Of a stretch of DNA of 64,000 bases, positions 23,285 to 34,791 are shown one piece after another; the first letter of the stretch is position 1; each line of letters opens with the position of its first letter. A model generated the notes under the pieces. The model had not been told where the DNA came from. It did not search any database and worked only from the letters and a program-made list of their open reading frames with translations. Origin of the DNA: Euglena gracilis (lineage: Eukaryota; Euglenida; Euglenophyceae; Euglenales); the NCBI GenBank assembly GCA_039621445.1, contig CP154956.1:69495649-69559648 (forward strand). The letters run 5' to 3'. A program made the translations under genes and the position numbers.

Positions 23285-24479
23285 ATGCCAATTTTGTGCC
23301 AAATTTTTGTTGTGTACCTCCTGTTCTTCGCAGAAATGTGCAATTCTTATCCAAAATGGAGCATTTCTGGTTAAAAAAAATATGTTTCATTCACCCAAAA
23401 AAAATTCAACTTTTTCAAAAAAAATCACGTTTTTCCTGAATGACACCAGCGTCTGGCTCCACGTCAGAGGGGGGCTTTATATTTGCCGACCTGAGGGATC
23501 ATACAGGATTAAAGAATGACAATCATTAAAGAGTAACACTAATGACTCAGAACATGCATTGACCAACGCTAGGGCATAGAAAAAAGCAAAAAAGATCTGG
23601 GGATGTCATTGTTTTCCACAGCTGCAAAACTAACGTGCGAGAACCAAACGATCAGCAGAAGGGAGACACACCTGAGAAACAAACTCCACCCACTCCCCAT
23701 TTTGCCTTCGTCAAGCGATTGTTCCCCGGACATCAACAAAAAATTGTAACTCGTCACTTGAGCAAATCTTCCTTTCATCCCAAAATAATCTAATACCACT
23801 CCTCGTGTATGAAAACCATGAAGGGGGGGGTGGCCTTCACACCGCCCTGAAAGTGGGATGAGGAAACAATCGTCTGGTCCTGGCTGTTGGAGTTTGAACG
23901 TCCGCAGAGTTGGCTTTGCACCTTTGCTTGACTTCCCTTTTGGGTTTGCTTTGAATGCGTTCAGGATGTTCTTCTGATGGAGAAGAACAATGGAAGTGGT
24001 GAAAACTCAGCAAAAAAATATACAGAATCAAATATGACAAAGTATGCCAAAACACTGCAACAACAGAAGATAGAGACACAAAAAAAGAACACACACGTGA
24101 CCTTCAATATGTGATTCTGGCCAGAAAAAATAATGGAACATATGAGTTTGGACTGTTATTGAAATCGGGACATCCACAACAAAAAATAATCCCCAAAATA
24201 TGAGGTCCAAAGATGCAAAAATGCATTTTTTGGGGGGGATGTGCAAAAATGTGCAAAATCTGAGGGAAAAGGTGCAAAATTCACGAAAATGCAAAAATTA
24301 CCCAAAACATGCAAAAATGACACCAAATTCCCAAACATAATATACCTCCCCCCTTGTCTAAGCACCGGAAAAGATGGGTGAGCACCGGGGGGGGGGGGGG
24401 GCTAATTTGCCAAAAATATGGCAAGGACCAGCGGCTGTGCTTCTTAGGCGGTCGGATTCGCACTTAAGGTTTTTTTTGA

Positions 24480-25275
24480 CATGGGCGCATTTGCGCAAAT
24501 GCGCAAATTTTACGAATTTCTGGGACCCTATACCCTGACACAGGAAAACAGCTTATGAACTGTTACACCCCATTGTTGAGGGGATGTAACTCCCGGTAGT
24601 TTGGTACGCAAGTTGCTTACCGAGTGACGTGAAGAGGGCGGAGGGTGAGACTGGTGCTCTTGTATGTCAAACAGGAGGGAAACACACACCGGCTGTTACG
24701 ACAAATGGTGCTGGTGCTGACGTGGTGCCTGAACTGGCTTGAATACTGCAGCCGCCCGTAAGGAAACACAGAGCCTTCTTACATCACACGCTACAGACTA
24801 CGTCAACCAGCCATCACACAACTGACGTCTGTTTGTGGGTGCATTTGCGCAAATAAACAAATTTATGTTTATGGGCGCATTTGCGCAAATAAACACAAAA
24901 CATTGAAAGTAAAAAATGCATGTTGGTGGGCGTCAATGCGCGCACAAACAAATTGTGTTGGTGCGCGCAAATGCGCAAACCAACATCTTGGGGAAACTGG
25001 TGAGCGGATGGCTTGTGCAATGGGAGGCAACGAACAACATGTCTGCGTTAAAGCATACCGATGATAACCATGACTCTACGAGGTTTTTGAACGTGATAAG
25101 CGTGTCGGTGCGCGCATTTGCGCAAATAAACATACTTATATTTGTTTGCGCATTTGCGCAAATGCGCGCACCAACATTTAATCAATCGCTTCAAAATAAT
25201 GTGTTTGTAGGAGCCTTAGCGCACACAAACAAAAATGTGTTGGTGCGCGCAAATGCGCCGCGCACCAACACACAC
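24480..25275. repeat. TGCGC palindrome array, left cluster
   Basis: Copies of GCGCATTTGCGCAAATGCGC or parts of it at about 24.48, 24.84, 24.87, 24.93, 24.96, 25.11, 25.15, 25.22 and 25.24 kb, often next to AAACA. Each copy can fold on itself. Confidence 0.85.
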
Positions 25276-26204
25276 CAGTTGTGCGATACGATCTCCTCGT
25301 CCGTGACAGCTGGCGAACGCTGTTCCACACGCCAACCATTGGTTTGCACCACAATTACGTGGCGATGAAATTTGTAGTGAGAGGTAATGTGTTCACTTGA
25401 ACACGGCATCCGACTGGCCAAAATTTGCCTGCCTTACGTGTGCACATTTGTACTGCTGTTCCCCAGCCCACATGGCCTGTTGTTTTGGCCTCATCCGTTT
25501 GGCAGATAAGCGTAATGAATTGATGACGCGAAAGAACCTGTGATTGTTGGACGCTTTTTCTGCAGCAGTGCTACGTTACAAGAAGACAAAATTTGGTACC
25601 TGAAATACCTGCGATGTGTCGGGCCGGAATCCGTTAACTTGTTTTCTCCACCACTTTTCCCTGAAAAACGTAAAACACACCAGTTTTTGTGCATAATTTG
25701 TGGGGAGTGAGTCCCACCGCTTCCATGCCACCAATCCAGTGGTGAAAGTTCAACACTTCCTTGCACCCCAAAAAACGGGTGTTTGAGGGCTGCCTTTCTC
25801 CGGCTGTTGGTTGCTATGAACTGGCACCAGGTCATCCCCACAGTCGCACGCCGCAGTTGCGGGGAATAACGTGGCCGCTTCGGTGGGTGCTGTTATACCG
25901 GGGAGGTGGATGCCAGCCTGGTGGGTGCTGAAGCATCAGCAGCTGATGGGGCTGCAGCAGTGGAGCCCAGGCCGCAGGCCAGTGGCAGGGCCCTTGGGAT
26001 GCTAAAATCGGTGCCGGTGGACGTGTACCGTTATCGGGTAGCTGTGCACCCACCTTCAGGAGATCCTCTGTCTCCATCATTTGTGGGTCCTGTCAATGGA
26101 CCAGAAATGGCACCTTAATACCATGTGCCGGAGGAGACGGTGTGGTCATTTGGGTTGAACTCAGGGCCAAATGAAGCCGCTTTTTACTCCTCCTTTGGTG
26201 GTTT

Positions 26205-27325
26205 ATCTGCGCATTTGCGCGTATCACGTTGTTTGTGGGTGCAAATGCGCAAATGAACCAGATCTAGATTGCGCAAATTTTTTCATGTTGTTCATTTGCG
26301 CATTTGCGCCCACAAACAACGTGATGCGCGCAAATGCGCAAATGAACCACATCTGCTGCTGGTGTTTGAAGGTTGTGTTTCGGGCACACCCTTCTTCTTT
26401 ATGTTTTATGTGCGCATTTGCGCCCACCAACACAAATTATGTTTGTTTGCGCAAATGCGCAAATAAACATAATTCTGTTTGTGCGTGCATTTGCGCCCAT
26501 AAGCTTCCACCGCTGTCCACAAACGCTGTGGCAAACCCACCAAAAAATGTTTCTGGACAGCTGGCTGGACCACGCCGTCACGGCCCCTTTGTCACACCGT
26601 TTATTCACGGCGTCAGTTCCTGGGTGCTAAAGCTCAACCCTTCAAGGACAAAATTGAGTTTACTTGCGCAAATGCGCAATTATGTTTGTGCGCGTATTTG
26701 AGCAAATAAACACAACTTTGTCCTTCAAGGATCGGGCTTCCTCCGCTGGGTTCTTTGCCACAAAACTGGTTGTGCAGATCCCGGGTATAAATGGGGTGGG
26801 AGACACCCGTCCCTGTCATTCCCTGCGGACCCTATTTCTTCCCCTCTGTGCATCATTTGCCAAACACCCCGCACTGTCCTTCCTTCCCCTGCACCTAAAA
26901 TATCTTCCGGCTTGGTCACAGCACACCCACACCCCCCGGCACCTCCTCCCCGCGCTTTACCAAACAACCCAAACACCACAAACAAACACCACAGCAAGGC
27001 CGGCAGCTCGGGGTCACCCGGGGAAGCAGCCGAAAAGAGAGCAACAAGGGCAGTAAAGGTCCCGTTCCTGTGTCACGTTTTTGTGTTTTTTTTCACTTCC
27101 GGGGGGGGGGGGGGAAGGTCCCAGGGGTTTCGAGGTGCGGAGCCCATTTCAGGACCCCCCCCCAAAACACCATTTTTTGGCCAATGTCCTGGGGGTCTCA
27201 CAGCCAAAAACAGAATTTTGCTCATTTTTTACACTCTCTTGTCACGATGTTTTCAAACCCCCCTGGAGCCATACAGCCGAAGTGAAAAATTTTGTGGATT
27301 TGCGCAAATGCGCAAATCAACATAA
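26205..27325. repeat. TGCGC palindrome array, right cluster
   Basis: The same palindrome at about 26.21, 26.24, 26.29, 26.33, 26.41, 26.45, 26.49, 26.66, 26.69 and 27.30 kb. Together with the left cluster it brackets the element's unique interior. Confidence 0.85.
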
Positions 27326-27644
27326 AAAAGCTTAAGTGCGAATCCGGCCGCCTAAGTGCTTGGACAAGGGGGAAATTATTGACTGCAAAAAAAAAACCGG
27401 CGCTTGGCACTGAAGAAGAAGATATTTTCCCTTGTTCTTATGGTCCACTGTTGCACTTACAAGCACTTGGATGCAAAAAAAAAATCAACATTATCTCACT
27501 GAAACAGGCTCCAGAAATTTCGAGATTTTAGAAATTTCCGAGAAATTTCTCTTAAAAAAAAACACAAAATAAACCTCCCGGAGAAGATGACCCTTTAAAA
27601 AAAAAAAAGTAAGAACTCGGGAGGGGGGTGCTTAGACAAGGGGA

Positions 27645-29345
27645 CAAGGAGGTATGGAACTATGAAAGACATGTCAGTTTTTTTCAAAAAAATTTCAAAA
27701 ATGCAAAACAAATGGCAAAAATGGCCAAAAATGCGAAAAACTGGGCAAATCACGAAACATTGTGCCAAAAGGCAAAAAAAAAGTGCACAAGGAAAACTGC
27801 AAACATGAGAATAATGCGAAACGCATTCCCCCCTGGTTTGTTCATCATTTTTCAAAAAAAATATTATGTGATAACACATTGCTATTTGATCTCCAAACAG
27901 CGCCGCGAGATGAGGGCAGGAGATTTGCATCAAAGATGGGAAAATAAGACCTCAATTTTGTGTCCTTGGGCATCAAAGGTATAGGCAGTGCAACCCTCCC
28001 CCCTAAATTTATAAAAAAGCCTTGATTCGAATGAAAAAAAATACACCCCCCACCGTGGAAGCGGCGACAGGTGAGGTGGCTGACCAACCAAAGGACGACC
28101 ACCTCCAGGGAAAGCAAAACGAGTGCATCCGGGGATGGTTTGTTTGGTGGCCACAAACCAGACAAAAACTGATTCTTGGCATTTTTTCTTTGTTTCCCCA
28201 AGCATCATGAAAAATGCTATTTTCGTCAAATTTTGCAAAAATTGTTTTGTCAAGGCTATTTGGGTCATTTTGGGGGGTTCGATTTTGACCAACAATTCCT
28301 TTACCTACTAAACCCCCCTTCAGAGACCAAGCAAACCTGCAAAACTTGGGGGTTTATAAATGGGGGGTATTATGGGAGGGCATATTATATTTTTTTTGAT
28401 GTTTCGTGCAACACCAAAAAATTGTCAAAGAAGGTAAAGAAAATGTGTCCCCTCAGACACCACCTTCTTCCATGGCCTCTTCCCTGGAATCTTCTGGGGG
28501 AAAAAAGATCAAAGACAAAGAAACCAGGATAAAGTGTGACTAGCCACTAATTTAACTGGTGCGAAATCTGCAACCTTATAAAACTATTGCGATCATTGAG
28601 CATTCAGAACGTGTCGGAAACTATGTGGAAAAGTTCGAAAAGCAATGCTGGAAACAGTCAGTCCCTTCCAGCTTGTTGGGGTTGCACCCGGAAGGCCTCT
28701 CAATTTTTTTTGGCAGCCCAATCCCTTTGGAACAACTCTTTCCATAGTTGTGTTTTTCAAAAAAAAAAAAACATACCAAATTGAAGGCACCAGCTGAAAA
28801 ATTATCTGAGAAAAAAAAGAACTCATGAAGGTTGAAAGCAAAAAAACAATAATTAAATAAATGAAATAAATTATAAAATAATAAATAACTCAAAACACAC
28901 CGAATCTTTCTCAATATCTTCCTTGCTTGGGAGAGATCCTTCAGGAGGCCAAAATTGCGGAATCAGTGATGCCTGCGACGCATGAGGGGACGCATGGCAC
29001 AGAAAACACCCAAAAGACGTTTTGATTTCATGGGGAAGAAACTGGGAAAAAACTGCTTCTTTTTAAGGGAAATGCACGGCCCCCATGCTGCCATTACATA
29101 ACCCTCCCAAAATAACCTCCCCCCAAATATGACCCCCCACCCCGGCTGGAAAAAAAACGCCCAAAAATGACCCCACCCAATTTAAAGCCCCTATCATGAT
29201 GACGGCAAGAAGCACCAGGGACGTTGAGAAAATTTAAAACATTTGGAAAAAAATTATGCAAACCCCCTGCTTTTTAAAAATGACGAACTCTCAAGTAACA
29301 ATCAGGACAAAATCGAGGGACTCATATCTTGGGAAAGAGCTGAAA
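27645..29345. other. No recognised gene
   Basis: AT-rich stretches with AAAATGGCCAAAAATG runs, and a GGGGTTTATAAATGGGGGG site near 28.35 kb. No exon could be supported. Confidence 0.55.
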
Positions 29346-29394
29346 TTTTTTAAAACCGTTAACCATTCACGGGCTTCCCCACGTGAGAAATCGG

Positions 29395-29510
29395 GGTCCG
29401 TCCACGGGTGCACTATAGTGCACCCGTTGATAGACCCCGATTTCCCATGTGGGCACCCGTTAACGGATTCCACCGTCAACGGGTGCACTATAGTGCACCC
29501 GTTGACGCAA
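29395..29510. repeat. GTGCACTATAGTGCAC palindrome array, left
   Basis: Two palindromes of the form CAACGGGTGCAC-TATA-GTGCACCCGTTG, joined by a CCCCGATTTCCCATGTGGG spacer and a shorter ACCCGTTAACGG unit. Confidence 0.9.
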
Positions 29511-29667
29511 TTTTTTTTTGTGAAAATGGACAGATGAATGGACCTCAGGGAACAGGTGGGACGTGATGTGAGGCGGGCACGGAGGAGGGGGGCGCCGTCA
29601 CAGCTATGGAGGTGCATGACGCTGTCACGCGATGCCTTGTTCGGCATGGTCAGGGGGGGACTGGTAC

Positions 29668-29752
29668 TTAACGACAACCGGCACAAATCCACTCCTTTTT
29701 TGGGGCACGACGCAAATCAGCACACACGAAATGATATACCTCACCAGTACCT
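29668..29752 (-). pseudogene. C-terminal half of a PHD finger
   Basis: In a different frame directly after the recombinase fragment the minus strand reads EVYHFVCADLRRAPKKEWIC, then AGCR and a TAA stop at 29668-29670. H-x2-C ... W-x-C-x2-C is the second half of a PHD finger and matches the C-terminal position of the finger in the 38.4-42.4 kb element. Confidence 0.6.
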
Positions 29753-30334
29753 TTGGACAAAAAACGGACTGTTCCCTTCGGCAGCCTTCAAAACGGTGAG
29801 CAGCTCATCGGCCTGCAAAACGTTGTTTGCCAACCCTCCCCCCTTGGCCTCCTTTGCTTTTCTGGCTCTATCTTGTGTGATGAGCGGCCCCATCAAAGCG
29901 TTGAACTGCGGGAACTGGCTGGTGGATGAGGGCACGATGATGGCAAAAACAGGAGCCAAAGCCCTGTAAATACGGCTCACCGCACTTACGTATGTCCGAA
30001 AAGAGGACACCGGCATGGATCGAAGGCGCCCATCTTTTCCAACCTTGTCCTGCCGCGCTTTCACCCAGGCATCGGACTCCTCCTGCGTTGTGAAAAGTTC
30101 ATGCGGGTCAATGCACCATCGCGCCCATCCCACAAAAACTTCGTCCAAAGTGGCAAAAACAACTGCATGCTGGGTGCAAATATCCATGTATTCCAAAAAA
30201 CACTTCACCGCAGCATGGTTCTTGGGGCCTAGATCATCTTTTTCACCACTGGAGGGGAGGGTGCCCAAAAGGGCATCCACTGCGGTGGCTCCTAGGGATC
30301 CGACGCCTTGCAAAACAGACAAAAACTCATCCAC
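29743..30334 (-). pseudogene. Tyrosine recombinase N-terminal (core-binding) fragment
   Basis: An open frame of 197 codons. It contains CFLEYMDICTQHAVVFATLD, then MPVSSFRTYVSAVSRIYRAL and LQADELLTVLKAAEGNSP. The pattern (helical core-binding region, linker, then 'L..eELL.lL' leading into the catalytic domain) resembles tyrosine recombinases. The catalytic residues themselves are deleted, so the family call is an inference strengthened by the PHD tail that follows and by the 38.4-42.4 kb element. Confidence 0.55.
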
Positions 30335-30439
30335 TTTGGGGGGGGCGGGGCATCTGGGCTTCCATCATGTTAGCAATGCGCTTCATGGCTGAGGAAAAGG
30401 AAGGTCGGAAACAACAACCACAACAAAACAGAAAACAAA

Positions 30440-30650
30440 TTCCGTCAACGGGTGCACTATAATGCACCCGTTGATAGACCCCGATTTCCCATGTGGGCAC
30501 CCGTTAACGGATTCCACCGTCAACGGGTGCGCTATAGTGCACCCGTTGACGGACCCCGATTTCCCATGTGGGCACCCGTTAACGGATTCCACCGTCAACG
30601 GATGCACTATAATGCACCCGTTGACGGCCAAAGTGCACCCGTTGACGCTA
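30440..30650. repeat. GTGCACTATAGTGCAC palindrome array, right
   Basis: Three palindromes and one half unit with the same spacers as the left array, but in direct rather than mirror order. Confidence 0.9.
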
Positions 30651-30734
30651 AAAACGCGAAATTCGTTAGGGACGAGGACTTGTTAGGATCCCCTTGTCTA
30701 CTGTGGGGAAGCCCGTGAATTTGGTTAACGGTTT

Positions 30735-30851
30735 TAAGAAAAATCCGGGGTTCAATCCCGGTTTCCGGTGTGAAAACGGGGGGCGCCTTCGGCGCCTTCG
30801 GCGCCCCCCGTTTTCACACCGGAAACCGGGATTGAACCCCGGATTTTCTTT
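30735..30851. repeat. Near-perfect 117-bp hairpin
   Basis: Arms of about 50 bp (AATCCGGGGTTCAATCCCGG outward, then TTTCCGGTGTGAAAACGGGG) pair with only one length difference. The loop is made of GGCGCCTTC repeats. It abuts the right end of the 29350-30737 element. Confidence 0.9.
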
Positions 30852-31202
30852 AAAATATGTTTGCCCGTATGTTTTCCCACTGCATATTCATGTCTGGAAA
30901 TTTTTGCAAAAATACCTCCGTGACTGTCCCTGGCAACCCCCCATCAAAAACTCAAAGCAACAAAAAAAAGTGATTCCCATGAAACTGCAATTTAACCATG
31001 ATCACAACCGCACTGTGAACAGTCATCAAACATATTTATTGGACCATGGTAGACAAATTTGTTGGCTCCTGCCAGGCAGGAAATTTCGTGGCCATAGGTC
31101 TGTGCTACAGAACCTTTTGGCTCAAAAAGCCATGGCGGGTGCTGAAATGAAACAAACTTCCACAAAGCAACTTTCACAGGTGGGAATTTTCAAAGAAAGT
31201 TT

Positions 31203-31323
31203 TCAAGTGACACCGTTGGTGGGCGCTCTGGCGGGGGTGAGGGCAACGGGAATACGCCAGAGCGTGGGCGAGTCGGCGACAATCTGGTGGGTGACAGTTG
31301 CCCAGTTGACGTTGGGGCAGCTG
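31203..31323 (-). other. Possible isolated exon (SCPNVNWATVTHQIVADSPT)
   Basis: After TTCACAG the minus strand reads a GC-rich open stretch ending in a stop. Codon periodicity looks real, but no family is recognised and no partner exon was found. The complementary frame is open too. Confidence 0.25.
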
Positions 31324-32654
31324 TGAAGGGGTGTGAGGGCAAAAAACCACACAAAATGGCTCATATTGCATGATCTCACGTGAATAAAGTTCTCATCATG
31401 GCTTTTTCCCCATGAAGGATGCACGTGCACTTGTGCCTGGGGGGCTTCCCCCCATTATCAGTCTTGCCTGATATTTTTGTGCTTTTTTGTTTGTTTTGTT
31501 TCGATTTGGGTGGTGCAGCGGTGGTTGGATTGGACCTTTTGCAGGAGATGACGCATATGCGATGGGGGGGGGGCTCCGTGTCAGGTCTCCAAAGAAAAAA
31601 ACCAGTGGGGACAGGGCTCTTGCAATTGCAACAACATAAATGGGGTTTTGGTGGATGAGGGTGATCTTTAACCAAATGGAAAAAAACACTGCTTTCCTCG
31701 CATTCAAAAAATCACAAAAAAAATGGGTAAAAAAGTCAATATTTCTTGGTTAAAGCAGGTAAACACCGGGAAAAATGGACATTGATTGCCGGATCCTTGG
31801 GCCATCGACAAAAGAGCCGAAACATCAAATTATTCAAGTTGCTGGCGGTCATCAAGGGGTGGTCCTCAATGGGGAAAAATAAAACGGTCCTGTCCCTTAT
31901 GGACGGGAAAGGAGAAGAGGAATGGAAATAGAGGAGAAACCTTCAGATAACATTGGGTGTGTCCGATGACCATGGGGTGAAAGAGGTGCTGGAGCTGGGA
32001 CAGGGATTCTTTGCACAGCTGCACCTGTTTTGTCACAACAAAATCACATGAAATGTGATTGCACATATTTTCACCTCAACTTCACGAAACGAGTTGAAAT
32101 AATGAGAAACCGCGTTTTTCAACTCCATTTGGAGCCTCCAAACATTAGACTGGGGGGGGGGGCACTGGGTAGTCGATCGAATAGGCAGTTGCCCCATCGA
32201 CTAGTCAACCGAAAAGTCGGCTGACTGCCACTCCATGGCGTTTACCCGTTTTTATCCCGTCCTATCCCAATGTAACAAAACAACGTGTGCAACACAAAAG
32301 ATTCTTTTATTTTGGGGCTCTCTGAACAATTGCACACAAAAAAAATTGAAAATCTTTCGACTGATTTGGTGAACAAGCCAATACCCCCCCACACTTCCCC
32401 GATTTGGAAATTCAACAGCTCCAAAAACAGTGGCGCCAGGGTATAATTTTCAGAAACAAAGAATTCCTTGTGGCCCCAGGGAAGAGAATGATGGTTTGGG
32501 TGAAGACGGAGGGGACTGAACTTTTGGCTTCATCCGGTCCCACTCATCCACCACCCTGAGCTGCAAAGGGAGAAGAGATGCGAGTGAGCAATTGTTGGAT
32601 TCCAGATGTGCCGCGTTCTTTTGGCCCCTCAAGTGCCTTCAGGCTTCAGGCAAC

Positions 32655-32850
32655 AATTTTTTTGCACTTACACCGTATTTATTTGCACTTTTGGTCAATA
32701 TTTTGCACGTTATCTCAAAATGTTTGCACTTTTCAAAAATTTGTTCGCACGTTATCTCAAAAATGTTTGGCACTTTATCTCAAAAATATTTGCCTACGTT
32801 CCGAAAATTTTTGCACACGGATCGGGTGTTTTGCACTTTTGCCCCTGAGT
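32655..32850 (+). repeat. TTTGCACTTTATCTCAAAAA repeat, copy 1
   Basis: About 200 bp of TTTGCAC..TTATCTCAAAAATRTTTG units. It aligns over its length with 57740-57935, including ACCGTATTT, GGTCAATATTTTGCAC and GGTGTTTTGCACTTTTGCCC. Confidence 0.85.
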
Positions 32851-33601
32851 CCGCGTCTTAGGTGCAGGGACTCAGGACAGGGTTTGCGTCTACGCCGCCG
32901 GACTTCAGGCATGAGGTCTGTGTCTTAAAACGCAGTCTCCGCCCAAAATGCTGCGTCTTGAATAACGATTTTGTTGGAACCCCCCAAAACCAACCAGAAT
33001 GGTTCAGAAAGCGGAAATGAATGGTTTGAAATGGACATGTCATGCTGCAAAAGCCGATTGACTTCAGAATTTGTCCCATTTCATTCCAACCTTTGACAAA
33101 TGAGTTACATTGGTTCGTTTCAAGCCATTTTGAGCCGTTTTTCGAATACAATTCGTTGTACATGGACAATAAAACTCCAAACGCCAACACGTGGTATTGA
33201 GAAAAATCAAAGACAGGAGTTCTTGGACATTTCCAAATACCAATTTGTGGTTCTGGAGTTGTGAAAAATCTTGAACATCACAAATGCACTGGATTCGTCG
33301 TTGAGAATTCATCTGCAAGCACCGTGCATTTGAAAGGTTTTTTTTTCATTGTGCAAAAACAATTGTCATCAGAGGAGAGCTGGATGCCGAGAGATGTCAG
33401 CGTCTTCTGATATCTTTAAGTCTTCTCAGTGATCTCACAATTTCTGTAAATTGGTCACACTCTGGTGGGTGAGATATTTTACAGTAAAGTACATGCGTGG
33501 TGAGAGGGTGAGAGAGAGTCCTTGTTTCATGTCCTCAAAATTTTTTTGGGGAGAAGGGTAATGTAGTTCACTTCTTGCTGCAATCCTTGATCCTTGATCC
33601 C

Positions 33602-34430
33602 ATCTTGAAACCGTGTCTGGGGGCTCCGGTTTCATGCCCGAACCGGCGTCTGGGACGCCGGTCCGGGCGGGAAATTTCTGCGCCGAACCGGCGTCCCAGA
33701 CGCCGGTTCGGGCGTGAAACCGGTGTCTGGGGGACCCAAAATAAAAAGTGCCAAAAAGTGTCCAAAAGGGTTTGTAGACAGGTGGCAATCATGTTTGAGC
33801 AGTTTTTGAGTGGTCTTGGGCCAAAAATTGGGGGGTTTTGAGGAAAAAATCCCTTTTGGCCAATTTTGGAGAATTTCTGAAATAGAATACCACGAAGCAT
33901 GACAGAAATCTAAGGCCATCTGCTGAAAGCCCTCGAGAAGAGCTTTCGATCGATGGGCAACATGGCAGCTGAAAAGTGGAATTTCAGACATGCAAATGGG
34001 GTCCGAAAAATGCGGAAAAATGCGATCGCTGATTTTGAGGGCGCTTTGCAATCTGGCTGAGTTCTGTGGGTACCAAGCGACAGGTGTTGGCGAGACCTTT
34101 CGTTTGATATGAAATATGCAACCTGAGATGTGGGATTTGACCAATTAGGATGTTAAATTTTGGAATACACGATCGCTGAAAATAAGCGAAGCGTGCATTA
34201 TGGCCGAATCCTGTGGCCATCTGTCGAAAGCCCTTGAGAAGAGCTTTCAATTAATGGGTAACATGGCTTCATAAGTGTGGAATCTGCCATTTTTGACCGG
34301 CGGCCCATTTGGGCCAAAGTAGCCCAAAACTGCCCCAAACATGGGTATTTTGGGCGAAATTGGCCGTGATTCCGCCGGTTCAGGCATGAAACCGGAGCCC
34401 CCTAGCCACGGTTTCAAAAACTGTGTCCCA
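33602..34430. mobile_element. Inverted-repeat element with GCCGGTTCGGGCG units
   Basis: TTGAAACCGTG...GGGGCTCCGGTTTCATGCC at 33.60 kb is inverted at 34.37-34.42 kb. Inside is an array of CGAACCGGCGTCYSRGACGCCGGTTCG palindromes (33.64-33.73 kb) and a direct repeat (AAGCCCTYGAGAAGAGCTTT at 33.93 and 34.23 kb). Confidence 0.7.
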
Positions 34431-34791
34431 GTCGCCGGTTCTGGCGTGAAACCTGTGCCTGGGATGCCGGTTCGGGCGGTAGTAGTCGTATCTTTAGTAG
34501 TATCTCGATGTGGTATCTTTCAGGGAGGTCAAGAGAGATTTTGTGGCCATTCCTGATGAAGCCGGCGTGTTCTCTGACATCTTCTTGCTGCCTTCCTTTC
34601 TAGCATTGTCTCCAGTCATTTGCCAATGCTTCTTTTGCTCCGGAGGTTCCTCCATAAGCTCTTGTATGGGATGTGTTTGGGTTGTCCGGGGAGGTGAACA
34701 TGTAATATTGGCCCTCCGTGTGATGCAATCATTCGGTACTTAGTATGTCTGCTTTCTTTGGTTTTGGTATATGTATTCTATCCTCGCTGGC

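Larger units (their letters stand above)
24443..27356. mobile_element. Inverted-repeat element of the CTTAGGCGG family, long copy
   Basis: 2.9 kb. Left CTTAGGCGGTCGGATTCGCA and right complement (GTGCGAATCCGGCCGCCTAA). It shares the CTTAGGCGG...CGCACTTA terminus with the 0.8-kb copy at 39.35 kb. The interior contains many copies of a TGCGCAAATGCGCAAAT palindrome in two clusters. GTGCTT flanks both sides, with only part of an 8-mer conserved. It is inserted in an older inverted-repeat element (24353-27640). A short open frame at 25.9-26.1 kb is unrecognised. Confidence 0.75.
24353..27640. mobile_element. Outer inverted-repeat element interrupted by the CTTAGGCGG element
   Basis: CTTGTCTAAGCACC at 24353-24366 is inverted at 27627-27640. 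Just outside both ends, ACCTCC/GGAGGT extends the pairing. About 90 bp and 285 bp remain on the two sides of the inner insertion. Confidence 0.6.
29350..30737 (-). mobile_element. Inverted-repeat element with recombinase and PHD remnants
   Basis: 1.39 kb. The ends are TTAAAACCGTTAACC plus CACGGGCTTCCCCAC at the left and the complement at the right (about 33 bp). Inside both ends are arrays of a palindrome centred on GTGCACTATAGTGCAC: 29395-29510 and 30440-30650. Between the arrays lie a minus-strand recombinase fragment and a PHD tail. The internal deletion makes it a non-autonomous derivative. Confidence 0.8.
30860..33600. other. No recognised gene outside listed repeats
   Basis: Apart from the possible exon at 31.2 kb, the degenerate TAGTCG palindrome at 32.15 kb and the repeat at 32.66 kb, nothing is identifiable. 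Confidence 0.5.

Noticed and set aside
25906-26118. Short open frame within the CTTAGGCGG element
   Set aside because: 70 codons, Ala/Pro-rich, no motif; two other frames are also open, so coding cannot be supported.
24480-27325. CRISPR-like array
   Set aside because: The TGCGC repeats are palindromic, irregularly spaced and in a eukaryotic inverted-repeat element, with no cas genes.
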